In this document: in pieces, positions 21,465-32,169 of the stretch | Position numbering within the stretch: position 1 is the first letter of the stretch | Layout of the letters: the number at the start of each line of letters is the position of its first letter | Origin: Erwinia_E haradaeae_E | GTDB lineage: Bacteria; Pseudomonadota; Gammaproteobacteria; Enterobacterales; Enterobacteriaceae | Direction of reading: 5' to 3' | Assembly: GCF_900699015.1 (NCBI RefSeq) | Contig: NZ_LR217737.1 | Coordinates: 558,001-622,000, forward strand | DNA: 64,000 nucleotides | Notes under the pieces: generated by a model | The model's input: only the letters and a program-made list of their open reading frames with translations | What the model was told of the DNA's origin: nothing | Databases searched by the model: none | Position numbers and translations under genes: made by a program

Positions 21465-21983
21465 ATGCTAGAAAAGTGTTCATTTTATACTAAAGAAGAT
21501 TTACTTGCCTCAAGTCGCGGTGAATTGTTTGGCTCTGAAGGCCCGCCATTACCAGCTGGTAATATGTTAATGATGGATCGTGTAGTTAGTATTACGGAAA
21601 TTAATGGGAAATACAACAAAGGATTTGTTGAAGCTGAGTTAGATATCAGACCAGATCTATGGTTCTTTTCTTGTCATTTTATTGGTGACCCAGTTATGCC
21701 AGGTTGTTTGGGCCTTGATGCTATGTGGCAGCTAGTTGGTTTTTATCTTGGGTGGTTAGGAGGAAAAGGTAAAGGTCGTGCTCTAGGAGTTGGAGAAGTA
21801 AAATTTTCAGGACAAGTGCTAACCATTTCTCAGACAGTTTCTTATAGAATTCATATAAAACGAATTATTAATCGCAAACTAATCATGGGTATAGCAGATG
21901 GTGAAGTTTTAGTAGACAATCAAGTTATTTACACTGCAAGCGATTTAAAAGTAGGACTTTTTAAAGATGCTACACCATTTTAA
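21465..21983 (+). CDS. fabA: 3-hydroxydecanoyl-[ACP] dehydratase/isomerase
   Basis: FabA introduces the cis double bond of unsaturated fatty acids at the C10 stage. I chose the ATG at 21465, which gives 172 residues as in E. coli and has a GAG about 7 bases upstream; the ATG at 21450 would add 5 residues. The catalytic histidine (H71 in CHFIGDPVMPG) and aspartate (D85 in GLDAMWQ, counting the initiator) are intact, and most of the protein is nearly identical to E. coli. It works with the acetyl-CoA carboxylase subunits of this window. Secure. Confidence 0.98.
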   Translation: MLEKCSFYTKEDLLASSRGELFGSEGPPLPAGNMLMMDRVVSITEINGKYNKGFVEAELDIRPDLWFFSCHFIGDPVMPGCLGLDAMWQLVGFYLGWLGGKGKGRALGVGEVKFSGQVLTISQTVSYRIHIKRIINRKLIMGIADGEVLVDNQVIYTASDLKVGLFKDATPF

Positions 21984-22132
21984 CGATCACTGTATATACT
22001 CAAATTTATTGATTAATGTAAATTTAGATTATTGATCTTAGTACTTTTAATACTGATTTGTATGTGTTGTTTATTAGTATCCATTAAATATCATTCATAT
22101 TTTTTTAGCTATGAGAATACTATATGTATAAG

Positions 22133-22152
22133 TCCTGATATATATATCAGGA
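22133..22152. terminator. 20-base perfect palindrome between fabA and the clpB fossil
   Basis: TCCTGATATATATATCAGGA forms a 10-bp self-complementary stem between two convergent genes, fabA (plus) and the clpB fossil (minus). No T run follows, so it may be a weakened bidirectional terminator. The structure is certain; the function is inferred. Confidence 0.35.
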
Positions 22153-22219
22153 TATTAATGAATGAATCTACATATAGAATATACAACATATAATTATAAG
22201 AGAATTATATTCTTCTCAT

Positions 22220-24880
22220 AGAATGATAGAAAGAATGAAGTAATTTTATTAATCTTTAAATAAAAAGTAAATAAATTTTACTTAATAACCTATTATAGAT
22301 ATTTAAATTCCATAATATAAAAACATTACGGCTGGCAGACATTGATCTCCAACCTATATTTTTCATAACATAATACTGTCATGTTTAATTGTATTGTTTT
22401 AAAAAACTACTGACTAAACTTTCAGATTTTAAAAATACTTCATTAATACACTCAATCCATTCACTATTATTAGTCACTCTTAGATTTCATTATATCTAAT
22501 AAACTAATAAGTAATTGTATTACCGTTCCAAAATAACATGCATCTCTATATTCTAAATTCACTAATAATATAAGTATTAATGGATTTAAAAGATGATTTA
22601 CATATGTAATTTCTTACCTAAGTAAGTCAAACCTAATAAATATTAAAATTATTTATAAACACTTAACTTTAATAGTAAAAGGTATAAACATTCAACATAC
22701 TCAATGTCGATTATACTCATAGATCATTAAATATTCTGTGGGGAAAAAGTGTAATAATCAATATATTGATTGTTATGACTTAATAAGTTTATTTTTATAA
22801 TCAATGTAAGAAGAAATTCTAATAATCTCAATTTTATATAATATTCACTTCAACAAACATTCAATAGCTCAGTATGTATATATTTCTGTTTCTATTTCTA
22901 TTTTGCATTATTAATATAACTGAATTTATATCAGTTGTGATTTTATAAGATTGATATAGATTAATCTTAATAGATATAAGTGTAGCTAGGTTTATGTTAA
23001 CTATTTATTTTATATTCTGAGATCTAAATGATTTGCTAAAAGTTATCAAAATAAAAAATTGAACTTGATATGATGTTAACTATCACAATTTTTTATTATT
23101 AGTCATTGTCTTATACCTACAAAATAATATTCTCAAATTTGTTGATAGCATGTACTGGGATTGCACTATCTTGCGCCATTAATTAGTTAATAATCTATTA
23201 TTCATATAATCACCTATCACCATACTGTAGATATATTCAGCTATTCAGTATACTAGATATTAGGAGAATAATCACTATTGTACGATAGAAAACCTGTCAG
23301 TTCAATAATTGGATTGTATCTTAATTATTGTTATTTGATTTTTTATATATTGGAGTTAAGGATCTTATTACCATTGTGCTTTTATGAAAATTATTACTAA
23401 AATTACTAATTCCATGTATTTAATTCTAGAGTACTATAAACATACTATTTCATCGATTTTAAATAATAGAGTCATATTTCTTATCTTAATTTAGATGATG
23501 CTCGTTTCTTTGTATTCTTATTTGGTTTTGAAAGACTATTTATTATTCTTTATGTTATATTTATATAAATCAATTCTAATTAATTTTATTATACACTACG
23601 ATGAGTTTAACTTCTTTATTCAGAGAACATTGCTATGCAATAATCATTCATATTTTTAAAGTTACTATTTTTTATTTAGTCTTAATAGTTATGAGTCATA
23701 ACTCTGCGGTTAGTCGATTAATATTAAGCGTCTATAATACCAGTATGCATAAGCAGTTATCTGATTATAAATAAGATTAGCGTGTAAATAAACTTCAGCA
23801 ACATATTCCATACTAACAGTACAATCGATGTTTTATCACTTTCTATAAACTTATAATAATCGGAACTATAAATTATTACTATAGAAATAGATAAATTTTA
23901 CAGTAAATATACTAAAATAAATACAATCACAGTACAATAATCTCATATTATATATGAGAGATCTGATCTACCTTATATAGAGGTTCTGATGATTTTATAT
24001 AGAATCTATTTATATAGAATATCATATTGTAGAATTCTTTTAAAGAAAACGATTAAAACATAATTGTTAAATCTAAAGGAATTTTTTTCTAATCCCATTT
24101 CATAACTATATTTAGAATAATTATTCTCATAATATGAGATATCTGGTATAATATAATCCATATTTGTGTTTTTATTTTAATTTATTTTATCGTCTAAAGA
24201 CGCATATATTTCTTATCTTTAACTGAAAATTCATATTATCATTTTATAAATATCCTAATAGTTATTTGGTAATAATATAGTTTTAATAGATTTTTGATAT
24301 TAACAGATTTAAGATAACAATAGAATCTTCTTATATTTAAAAAGATAATTAATAAAACAGTAAATAGATATTAAAATATTATCATACACAATGCTTACAC
24401 ATGAACATTAAATACTTACCTATCCTTCTCTATAATAGAGAATTCCTATTTTAGAACGTGATATATCAAATGACTTCAAAAACTAAAAATAATAAAAACA
24501 ATAACATGTACTAATAAAATTTAAAAACTACAACATAAGATTAACTTTAATTACTTAACTCTTCATATAAATTAAAATTTGAATAATGGATAAATTTTTC
24601 TATAAAAATCAATAGTATAAGAAATACTTTTTTATTAAAAAACCAGATTGTATTAAAAATGTTCTTATTTATAGAATTAAATAAAAGCATAATTGTCTAC
24701 TAAAATAGATGGCAACATACCAAAGCTATAATCTAATCTATTTTATACGATCTATTTCCTATTCCAATTTGAATTAAAAACTAAAAACTTTTAAGATAAT
24801 AACAGTTAAATAGAGTTATTATAATTTATATTAAGCATTTATAGTGTATCTATCCTTCTTTTAAAAAGCGGAATGATTCT
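22220..24880 (-). pseudogene. clpB: clpB fossil (protein disaggregase)
   Basis: The 3.4 kb gap after rluD matches the E. coli order rluD-pgeF-clpB on the minus strand. Translation across frames gives, at spacings fitting the 857-residue protein: near 23860 YYKFIESDKTSIVLL (like FQKVFVAEPSVEDTIAIL), near 23800 AEVYLHANL (KERYELHHHV), near 23730 LILID followed by a stop (AIDLIDEA), near 23190 MAQDSAIPV (LARWTGIPV), near 22460 SEWIECINEVFL (PEFINRIDEVVV), and near 22340 IGWRSMSASRNV (NGYDPVYGARPLK). Both Walker A motifs are ruined. Many stops and frameshifts are present. Ends are approximate. Seven ordered matches make this convincing. Confidence 0.72.
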
Positions 24881-24899
24881 TTATCTTACTAGATCTAAA

Positions 24900-25372
24900 T
24901 ATCAAATCTTTTAATTTTAACATACTTTGATAAATATCTATTAAATTAAATGTAACATATTTCTTCATTAATATATATTAATGATTATTTAGATTCTATG
25001 TAATAAAGATTACAGAACACTGAATAACAATACCCTATAAGTATACTTATTTGATTTATCCCACTATCTTCTGACTCTATAGAATATATATTAAATAAAA
25101 CACAGTAATATTCAGAAGAATAGTCTTAATAATTACAACTACAATTATTATATTTTTATCTAACCAACATAATCTTTTAGACAAATTAGTAATCTTAAAA
25201 AATCATGAGTCTATATCATTGCAATATGACACTCATTCATTATTCTATCGCTATACTCTACACTATAAAAATAGTAATTATTAGTTCAGAACTATACTTT
25301 ATTTAATATTAAAAAGATACTTATAAGACACAGTTTTTTTATTAATAACACTGGTATCTATTAAGAACTCAA
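24900..25372 (-). pseudogene. pgeF: pgeF (yfiH) fossil, laccase-domain protein
   Basis: Directly follows rluD, as in E. coli. Near 25010-25050 the minus strand reads SILIGYCYSVFCN, resembling AVMTADCLPVLFCN of PgeF with one residue deleted. Its distance from the rluD end (about 107 codons) equals the position of that cysteine motif in PgeF. The remainder is too decayed to follow, and the C-terminal part seems shortened against the clpB fossil. Moderate support, from one motif plus position. Confidence 0.5.
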
Positions 25373-26338
25373 TCACTCTTTATAACAGTTCATATCTATT
25401 TCTAAAATATTCAAAAGATTTACCATATCTTTCGGTAACTGTGCATGCCATTTCATCTGAATACCGAATACAGGATGATCAATAGACAGCATGGTCGAAT
25501 GCAATGCCTGACGCTTAAATGCATGAAGAGTAGAAATAAAAGCCTCTGAAGCAGCTTTAGGTAGACGTGGGCGACCACCATATACAGGATCACCTATCAG
25601 CGGATAATTAATATGTGCCATATGCACTCTAATTTGATGCATACGACCAGTACAAAGTTGTAATTGAAGCCAAGTGTGAGCACGAAATTTTTTTAAAACA
25701 CGATAATAAGTGGTAGCAGGTTTACCAGAGTAGTCTATTGCCATATGAGTACGTTTAGTAGGATGGCGAGCGATTGGACTCTTAACTATTCCACCTGCTA
25801 TCATGCGACCCATAACAATTGCTTCATATTCACGAATAATTTTCCGATCTTGCAAATCTTTTACAAGATGAGTATGTGCAAAAGTAGTTTTAGCTACTAT
25901 CATTAGACCAGTAGTGTCCTTATCTAAACGATGTACTATGCCTGCCCTCGGAACGTTTATGATAGCTGGGAAGTAGTGTATCAATGCATTTAATACTGTA
26001 TCGTCATCGTGACCTGCTCCAGGATGCACTACTAAGTTTTCCTGTTTATTAATAACTATTATATGTGGATCTTCATATACAACATGAAGGGGGATATCTT
26101 TTGCCTTCCAGGGGTCTTTCTTTTTTACTTCTACATTAATGCAGATTTTTTCACCACCAAACATTTTTGTTTTAGCTAGATCGACAATATTACCATTAAC
26201 AGAAACACCTCGACAAAGAATCCATTGTTTTAAAATAGAGCGTGAATATTTAGGAAATAATTCTGCCAAGATCTGATCTAAACGATTTTTAAGTGAAACT
26301 TGAGGTACAATTGCATTAAGTTCTATTTTATTAGACAT
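25373..26338 (-). CDS. rluD: 23S rRNA pseudouridine synthase D
   Basis: RluD makes pseudouridines 1911, 1915 and 1917 in helix 69 of 23S rRNA, needed for normal ribosome assembly. It has 321 residues (E. coli 326). An S4-like RNA-binding domain (about 15-75) is followed by the catalytic domain. The catalytic aspartate is D139 in HRLDKDTTG, the same number as E. coli. KLQLCTGRMHQIRVH-type text (TGRMHQIRVHM) marks the C-terminal motif. It is divergent from bamD across 134 bases, the E. coli arrangement. Secure. Confidence 0.97.
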   Translation of the reverse strand: MSNKIELNAIVPQVSLKNRLDQILAELFPKYSRSILKQWILCRGVSVNGNIVDLAKTKMFGGEKICINVEVKKKDPWKAKDIPLHVVYEDPHIIVINKQENLVVHPGAGHDDDTVLNALIHYFPAIINVPRAGIVHRLDKDTTGLMIVAKTTFAHTHLVKDLQDRKIIREYEAIVMGRMIAGGIVKSPIARHPTKRTHMAIDYSGKPATTYYRVLKKFRAHTWLQLQLCTGRMHQIRVHMAHINYPLIGDPVYGGRPRLPKAASEAFISTLHAFKRQALHSTMLSIDHPVFGIQMKWHAQLPKDMVNLLNILEIDMNCYKE

Positions 26339-26472
26339 AAATGAATAACTTCTTTATTTACATTGGATTATCCCAATAATTCTATATAATATAATAAATA
26401 ATTAGCATTTCACTATCATTAAAAGATTAATAGTAAAGTTATCACAACTAATCTGAGGATATAGCAGTCACC

Positions 26473-27204
26473 ATGATCAGAATAAAACACCTAGTAGCCA
26501 CCTCTATGCTAAGTTTATTATTAGTCGGATGCTCCGGATCTATAGATGAACACAATGATAAACCACCTATCTATATTTATAAAAACACAAAACAATTGCT
26601 TCATAATAGAAATTTAAAATCAATTATTAAAAAATTAGAAACATTCTGTATGCGATACCCGCCTAGTCCACATGTTCACAAAGCACAACTTGATCTAATA
26701 TATGCATATTATAAAAATAATGATTTCACTATGGCTCTAGAACTAATTGATCGTTTTATACGCATAAATCCAGACCATCAACATATTGATTACGTCATAT
26801 ACATGCGTGGCCTAATAAATATGACACAAGATAAGAATCTATTGCAAGATTTTATTGGTATTGATCGTTCTGATCGAGACTTGATCTACACTCAGAATGC
26901 CTTAAAGTATTTTACACAACTCCTTCGAGATTATCCTAAGAGTGTTTATTCTACAGAAGCAAGAAATCATGTTTCTTATTTAACAGAGCGCCAAGCAAAA
27001 TATGAATTATCTGTAGCAGAATTTTATTCTAAACACAGAGCCTATGTAGCAGTTATTAATCGTGTTAAAGGTATGTTAAGAAATTATCCCAATACCAAAG
27101 CAGTAAATAAAGCACTGCCTTTAATGAATGATGCATATCATAAATTAAAAATACCGATAAAAACTTATCAAAAAGAGAAAACGATAACTACTGATTATTC
27201 CTAA
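26473..27204 (+). CDS. bamD: Outer membrane assembly lipoprotein BamD
   Basis: BamD is the essential lipoprotein of the BAM complex that folds beta-barrel proteins into the outer membrane. It has 243 residues (E. coli 245). A lipoprotein signal peptide ends in LLLVGC, with the lipidated cysteine at C20. TPR repeats follow, with LDLIYAYYKN, DRFIRINPDH and YVIYMRGLIN closely matching E. coli. The three lipoprotein-maturation steps need Lnt, also kept here (46339). A GAGG lies about 15 bases upstream of the ATG, rather far. Secure. Confidence 0.97.
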   Translation: MIRIKHLVATSMLSLLLVGCSGSIDEHNDKPPIYIYKNTKQLLHNRNLKSIIKKLETFCMRYPPSPHVHKAQLDLIYAYYKNNDFTMALELIDRFIRINPDHQHIDYVIYMRGLINMTQDKNLLQDFIGIDRSDRDLIYTQNALKYFTQLLRDYPKSVYSTEARNHVSYLTERQAKYELSVAEFYSKHRAYVAVINRVKGMLRNYPNTKAVNKALPLMNDAYHKLKIPIKTYQKEKTITTDYS

Positions 27205-27583
27205 ATACTCGATAACCAAACTAGAATTAGAAAACTATTGTTAAGTTAGAATCAGAACCTTCTATCTATTTCATCTTATTAAAGACAATATTTTTTTATT
27301 TACATTTAGTAACAATAACAAACTCATATTACATACAAATAGTATATAATGATTACATATAGATGAAATATCGATAGATACTCTATATAGTCAGATAAAT
27401 TTATAAATTAATAAATAATTTGTAATTTACAATATAATTATTTATATAAATTAATTTTATTTACAATAAAGTCTTTTTGTAGATAATAAATATTAATTTG
27501 TATCTGTTGCCTTATTACCTAATAATACTCATGCATTAAGAAGTCTTAAGGAGATGCATTACTACATACACTGATGTGAATTA
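27205..27583. other. 380-base gap after bamD
   Basis: No gene recognised. E. coli has a similar promoter-bearing spacer of a few hundred bases between bamD and raiA, so this is probably the relic of the raiA promoter region. Confidence 0.35.
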
Positions 27584-27900
27584 ATGACCATGACTATAGT
27601 TGTTTATACACATTACAAAATTAAAATCAATCATTTTTCTTGAACATCTCACCAGATTAGTAATAATTTAGATCACTTCTTATTCCTAGCTATAAGAAAA
27701 GAAATGACATTATATAATAATATTTACCTCTCTAATCTATCCATTATTCTATATTTTATGATGATAATTACTTTCGATAATTGTTTTACAACAAGACGAA
27801 ATCATGTTCCTTCTAGGATTAGAACAAAGTGTATTCAGTTATCCTATATTCACAATATTGTTAAATAAAAATATATTCATCTTAATTGTATAAATAATTT
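27584..27900 (+). pseudogene. raiA: raiA fossil (ribosome hibernation factor)
   Basis: E. coli has raiA after bamD on the same strand. From an ATG at 27584 the sequence reads MTMTI (RaiA MTMNI), then HQISNNL (RQHVADRL), NLSIIL (NPHIIL) and KCIQLSYIHNIVK (KHEDMYTAINELINK), with a stop inside the first third. The total span equals the 113-residue gene. Individual matches are short; order and synteny carry the call. The remaining ~230 bases to queF show nothing further. Confidence 0.42.
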
Positions 27901-28131
27901 GTTATGGAAAATATGATTATTTAATAAATAAGAGCTTTAGTAAAATTATAAAGTACTTGTCTTCTACTTATATCTTTGAATTTAGAATTATTTACTACTA
28001 ATTCTATAGATTGTTATATCGATGCTAAAATAGATTTTAATGAATATAAAATAATAAAATAAAGATTTTGTAGGCTAACAATGTACCAATATCTTCTATA
28101 AATAAGACTAATATTATTATACTGAGACGAG

Positions 28132-28986
28132 ATGAAATTTATAGATATGGACAATAATATTAATTCTATTAATACCTTCCTATTAGGAAAAAGAACACAA
28201 TATCATGCTACCTATAATCCTACACTCTTACACTCCATCCCGAGAAAGTTACATCGTGATATGTTAAATATAAGTGTGTGCAATGCCCCATTATATGGGG
28301 AAGATATTTGGACATTATATGAATTATCTTGGCTAAATAAAAATGGTTTGCCACAAGTTGCTATTGGAGAAGTAGTATTTAACTCTAACAATATAAACTT
28401 AATTGAATCTAAGAGTTTAAAACTATATCTGAATAGTTTGAATCAAACCAAATTTACAGACTCCAATCAAGTACGTCAAACCATTGAACTCGATCTAAAT
28501 AAATGTGTAATAGGCGTAGCCAGAGTGAAAATATCCTCTTTAGAGGATATAGAAGGACAATCTATTGGATCTTTAGATGGGATATGTATCGATAAACAAG
28601 ATATAGTTATAGATAAGTATACATTAAATGCTGATTATTTACTAAATTCTACCGATCAGCGTATTAGCGAAGAAAAATTAACCAGTAACCTGCTAAAATC
28701 TAACTGTTTAATCACGCAACAACCTGATTGGGGGACAATACAAATCAGCTATCGTGGACCTCAAATAAATCACGAAGCGTTACTGCGTTACTTAATATCG
28801 TATCGACAACATAATGAATTCCATGAGCATTGTGTAGAGCGAATTTTCTATGATCTATTGAATTATTGTAAACCAGAAATTCTTAGCGTTTATGCGCGCT
28901 ATACACGTCGTGGTGGACTAGATATTAACTCTTGGCGAAGCAATACAGATTTTGTCCCAGATGACTCTCGTCTGGCACGTCAGTGA
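28132..28986 (+). CDS. queF: NADPH-dependent 7-cyano-7-deazaguanine reductase
   Basis: QueF reduces preQ0 to preQ1 in queuosine biosynthesis. The long, two-domain (unimodular T-fold pair) form has 284 residues (E. coli 282). The nucleophilic cysteine is C192 in SNCLITQQPDW and the catalytic aspartate D199. The NADPH-binding ESKSLKLYLNS motif is at 92-102. I kept the ATG at 28132 because a GAGACGAG precedes it; an ATG at 28147 is the alternative. No other queuosine gene is in the window. Its presence with miaB lost shows selective retention of tRNA modification. Confidence 0.96.
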   Translation: MKFIDMDNNINSINTFLLGKRTQYHATYNPTLLHSIPRKLHRDMLNISVCNAPLYGEDIWTLYELSWLNKNGLPQVAIGEVVFNSNNINLIESKSLKLYLNSLNQTKFTDSNQVRQTIELDLNKCVIGVARVKISSLEDIEGQSIGSLDGICIDKQDIVIDKYTLNADYLLNSTDQRISEEKLTSNLLKSNCLITQQPDWGTIQISYRGPQINHEALLRYLISYRQHNEFHEHCVERIFYDLLNYCKPEILSVYARYTRRGGLDINSWRSNTDFVPDDSRLARQ

Positions 28987-29568
28987 AAATACTAGACAAC
29001 TGAATATCTCATCGTCAGACTAGATTAGCAATAATTTTAAATTATATAATTACGATACTAAAATTAACTAAAATTTATATTTTATTATAGAGTATCTTAT
29101 CTGTTTATCTATAATAAAAATTTAAATTTCATAATAATCAGATCTTCCTACTAAGATTATGATCTACAATCACTAGTTTTTACTAATATCAAATATTTGT
29201 ATGAACAAATAGAACAATATAGTTTACGTATATAGCATATAGTATATTCAATATAATACAATTATATATTTCTATTGGTTTATCTATACCATTGCTCTTT
29301 AAGAAATAAATTATTATTCAATAATGTTTAATAATAAAATTTTTTTAAATACTTAACTCTACTTTTAAAAATTATTATCTATGATATAAATTAATAAGAA
29401 GATTATCTCTTAAAAATATAGTAAAGATGAGTAGATAGATTTATTCAATTACATTATACTAACTAAATAATTGTTAAATAGATTATATGCAGCTACAGCA
29501 TAAACGATTCTTCTTCTCCTGTTTAAAGAGAAGAAGAGCTATCTTATAAATATAAGATAAAACTAATT
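28987..29568. other. 580-base gap between convergent queF and acnB
   Basis: No gene recognised. It contains the tandem hairpins at 29510-29559 next to the acnB end, described separately. Confidence 0.45.
29510..29559 (-). terminator. Tandem hairpins after acnB
   Basis: Nine bases after the acnB stop there is TATCTTAT-AAAT-ATAAGATA (29540-29559), then a second stem CTTCTTCTC/GAGAAGAAG with a 9-base loop (29510-29536). The second has the higher GC content and is the better terminator candidate on the minus strand. Base pairing is read directly; function is inferred. Confidence 0.5.
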
Positions 29569-32169
29569 TTATACTTTAGTTTGGAAAATTACTTTAACGT
29601 TTTTCTTATCATGTTTTAATAATTGATTAAAATTTAAATAATTAAAGTTTTTTAAAGATACATCAGTTATTTTTTTCATAAATTCCTGATACTCAATAGA
29701 ACTAGGTAATCTTCCTAATAATGATGCTATAGCCGACACCTCAGCAGATGCCAAAAATACCTTAGCATTCGTACCAAGACGATTAGGAAAATTTCTCGTA
29801 GAAGTTGAAAGAACAGTAGAGCTATTCGATACACGTGCTTGATTTCCCATGCATAAAGAACAACCTGGAATTTCCATACGAGCACCACTGTTTACAAAAA
29901 TGCTATAATAACCTTCTTGTTTTAATTGTTCTTCATCCATTTTAGTCGGTGGTGCTATCCATAATCTCGTTGGTAGAAGATCATGTCGTCGGTGTTTTAA
30001 TAACTCAGCTGCGACGCGAAAATGACTAATATTAGTCATACAGGAACCAATGAATACTTCATCAATTTTTGTATCTTCAACTTCAGATAGAAGACAGACA
30101 TTATCCGGATCATTAGGTGCACATAATATAGGCTCCTTGATCTCATCTAGATTGATATTAATTATTGCAGCATATTCAGCGCTGCTATCTGCTTTTAATA
30201 GATGAGGATTTAATAACCATTGTTCCATTTGATAGATACGCCGCTCAATAGCTTGCCTATCTCTATAACCTTCTGAGATCATCCATTTTAATAATATCAC
30301 ATTCGATTGAAGATATTCAATAATTGAATCTTGACTAAGATCAATCACACATCCTGCCGAAGACCTTTCAGCAGAAGAATCTGAAAACTCAAAAGCCTGT
30401 TCTACCTTTAAATCTGATAACCCTTGTATTTCTAGAATTCGACCTGAAAAGATATTCTGTTTATTTTGTTTTTCAAGTGTTAAGAAACCTGATTTAATTG
30501 CATATAATGGAATAGAATGTACCAAATCACGCAAAGTAATACCCGATTGCATTGTTCCTTTAAAATTGACTAAAACGGATTCTGGCATATCAAGGGGCAT
30601 CACTCCTGTCGCAGAAGCAAATGCTACTAAACCAGATCCAGCTGGAAACGAAAGTCCAATGGGAAATCGAGTATGAGAATCACCTCCAGTCCCTACTGTA
30701 TCTGGTAAAAGCATGCGATTTAGCCAGCTATGGATAATTCCATCGCCTGGATGCAAAGAGATGCCACCACGATCTATAATAAAATTAGGCAAGCTACGGT
30801 GTGTTATTAGATCTATAGGTTTTGGATATGCTGCAGTATGACAAAAGGATTGTAGCACTAAATCTGCAGAAAATTTAAGACAGGCTAAATCCTTTAACTC
30901 ATCTCGAGTCATAGGACCAGTAGTATCTTGTGAACCGACTGAAGTAATTGTAGGCTCACAATAAGTACCTGGAAGGACACCTTCAAGACCGCAAGCCCTA
31001 CCAACTATTTTTTGCGCTAAAGAAAAACCATGTTCTTTAACTACTGGCTTCTTGTTTTGTGGTATCATGCTTCGAACTGATATACATGACGATTTTTGAG
31101 ATTTCTTCGTCAAAGCACGACCAATAATTAATGGAATTCGTCCTCCTGCACGAACTTCATTTAATAAGTCCTTATGTTTTAACTTAAAGCACGAAAGAAT
31201 AATATTCGTTATATGATCGCGAATTTCACCACGATATGGATAAATATCAATTATATCACCCATATGTATTTTTGAAACATCCACTTCAATAGGTAAGGCG
31301 CCTGCATCTTCCATGGTATTAAAGAAAATAGGAGCAATCTTCCCGCCTAAACATACACCGCCCCTCTTTTTATTAGGAATATATGGGATCTTTTCTCCAA
31401 GCAACCATAATAATGAATTAGCAGCTGATTTACGTGATGAACCAGTACCGATGATATCACCAACGTAAGCTATAGGAAAACCTTGATTATGTAAAACTTT
31501 AATTTGTTCTATAGGGCCTATATGTCCTGCCTTATCTGGTCGAATACCTGGACGAGGGTATTTGAGCATCGTTAGTGCATGAAGTGGAATATCAGGACGA
31601 GACCATGCATCCGTGGCAGGAGATAAGTCATCAGTATTACTTTCACCAGTTACTTTAAATACTGTGACAGTTATCTTCTCCTGTACTTCCGGGCATCTTA
31701 AGAACCACTCGGAATCAGCCCAAGATTGTATAACGTGTTTAGCATAAACATGACCTTCTTTCGCTTTTTCTTCAACATCATAAAATCGATCAAACATTAA
31801 TAGTGTATGAGACAGGGCTTTGGAAGCAAAAGAAGCTAATTTATTATTATCTAATGCATAGAGCAGCGCATCAACATTATAACCACCCTGCATAGTGCCC
31901 AATAATTGAACTGCTTTTTCAGGAGTCACTAACGGTGAAATGGCTTCATCTTTAATAATAGAAAAAAGAAAAGAAGCTTTAATATACGCTGCTTCATCAA
32001 CACCTGGTGGCACTTGATTAGTAAATAAATCTAACAGATATGCCTCTTCTTCCTTAGGAGGGGATTTGAGTAACTCTACTACTGCAACTGTCTGTCTGGC
32101 ATTCAAGGCTTGAGGAACAACCCCATTAGCAGCACGCATTGCAACATGTTTTCGGTATTCATCTAACAC
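29569..32169 (-). CDS. acnB: Aconitate hydratase B
   Basis: AcnB isomerises citrate to isocitrate and is the main vegetative aconitase in enterics. It has 866 residues (E. coli 865). Domain order is HEAT-like (1-160), swivel (about 165-370), then the catalytic domains. Iron-sulfur ligands are C710 (FIGSCMTN), C770 and C773 (PGCSLCMG). The start is GTG at 32169 (read as Met in MLDEYRKHVA, like E. coli MLEEYRKHVA), with an AGGAG well placed upstream. All core motifs are present, so the TCA entry step should work. Neighbours on both sides are eroded. Confidence 0.98.
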   Translation of the reverse strand: MLDEYRKHVAMRAANGVVPQALNARQTVAVVELLKSPPKEEEAYLLDLFTNQVPPGVDEAAYIKASFLFSIIKDEAISPLVTPEKAVQLLGTMQGGYNVDALLYALDNNKLASFASKALSHTLLMFDRFYDVEEKAKEGHVYAKHVIQSWADSEWFLRCPEVQEKITVTVFKVTGESNTDDLSPATDAWSRPDIPLHALTMLKYPRPGIRPDKAGHIGPIEQIKVLHNQGFPIAYVGDIIGTGSSRKSAANSLLWLLGEKIPYIPNKKRGGVCLGGKIAPIFFNTMEDAGALPIEVDVSKIHMGDIIDIYPYRGEIRDHITNIILSCFKLKHKDLLNEVRAGGRIPLIIGRALTKKSQKSSCISVRSMIPQNKKPVVKEHGFSLAQKIVGRACGLEGVLPGTYCEPTITSVGSQDTTGPMTRDELKDLACLKFSADLVLQSFCHTAAYPKPIDLITHRSLPNFIIDRGGISLHPGDGIIHSWLNRMLLPDTVGTGGDSHTRFPIGLSFPAGSGLVAFASATGVMPLDMPESVLVNFKGTMQSGITLRDLVHSIPLYAIKSGFLTLEKQNKQNIFSGRILEIQGLSDLKVEQAFEFSDSSAERSSAGCVIDLSQDSIIEYLQSNVILLKWMISEGYRDRQAIERRIYQMEQWLLNPHLLKADSSAEYAAIININLDEIKEPILCAPNDPDNVCLLSEVEDTKIDEVFIGSCMTNISHFRVAAELLKHRRHDLLPTRLWIAPPTKMDEEQLKQEGYYSIFVNSGARMEIPGCSLCMGNQARVSNSSTVLSTSTRNFPNRLGTNAKVFLASAEVSAIASLLGRLPSSIEYQEFMKKITDVSLKNFNYLNFNQLLKHDKKNVKVIFQTKV

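Noticed and set aside
22320..22500. Possible rmf relic (GWRSM resembling the RMF C terminus) after fabA
   Set aside because: The same strand fits the ClpB C terminus better, over a longer stretch and with correct spacing.
29470..29500. AVAAY-like string after acnB resembling the end of YacL
   Set aside because: It lies immediately after acnB, where the YacL N terminus, not its C terminus, should be; taken as chance.
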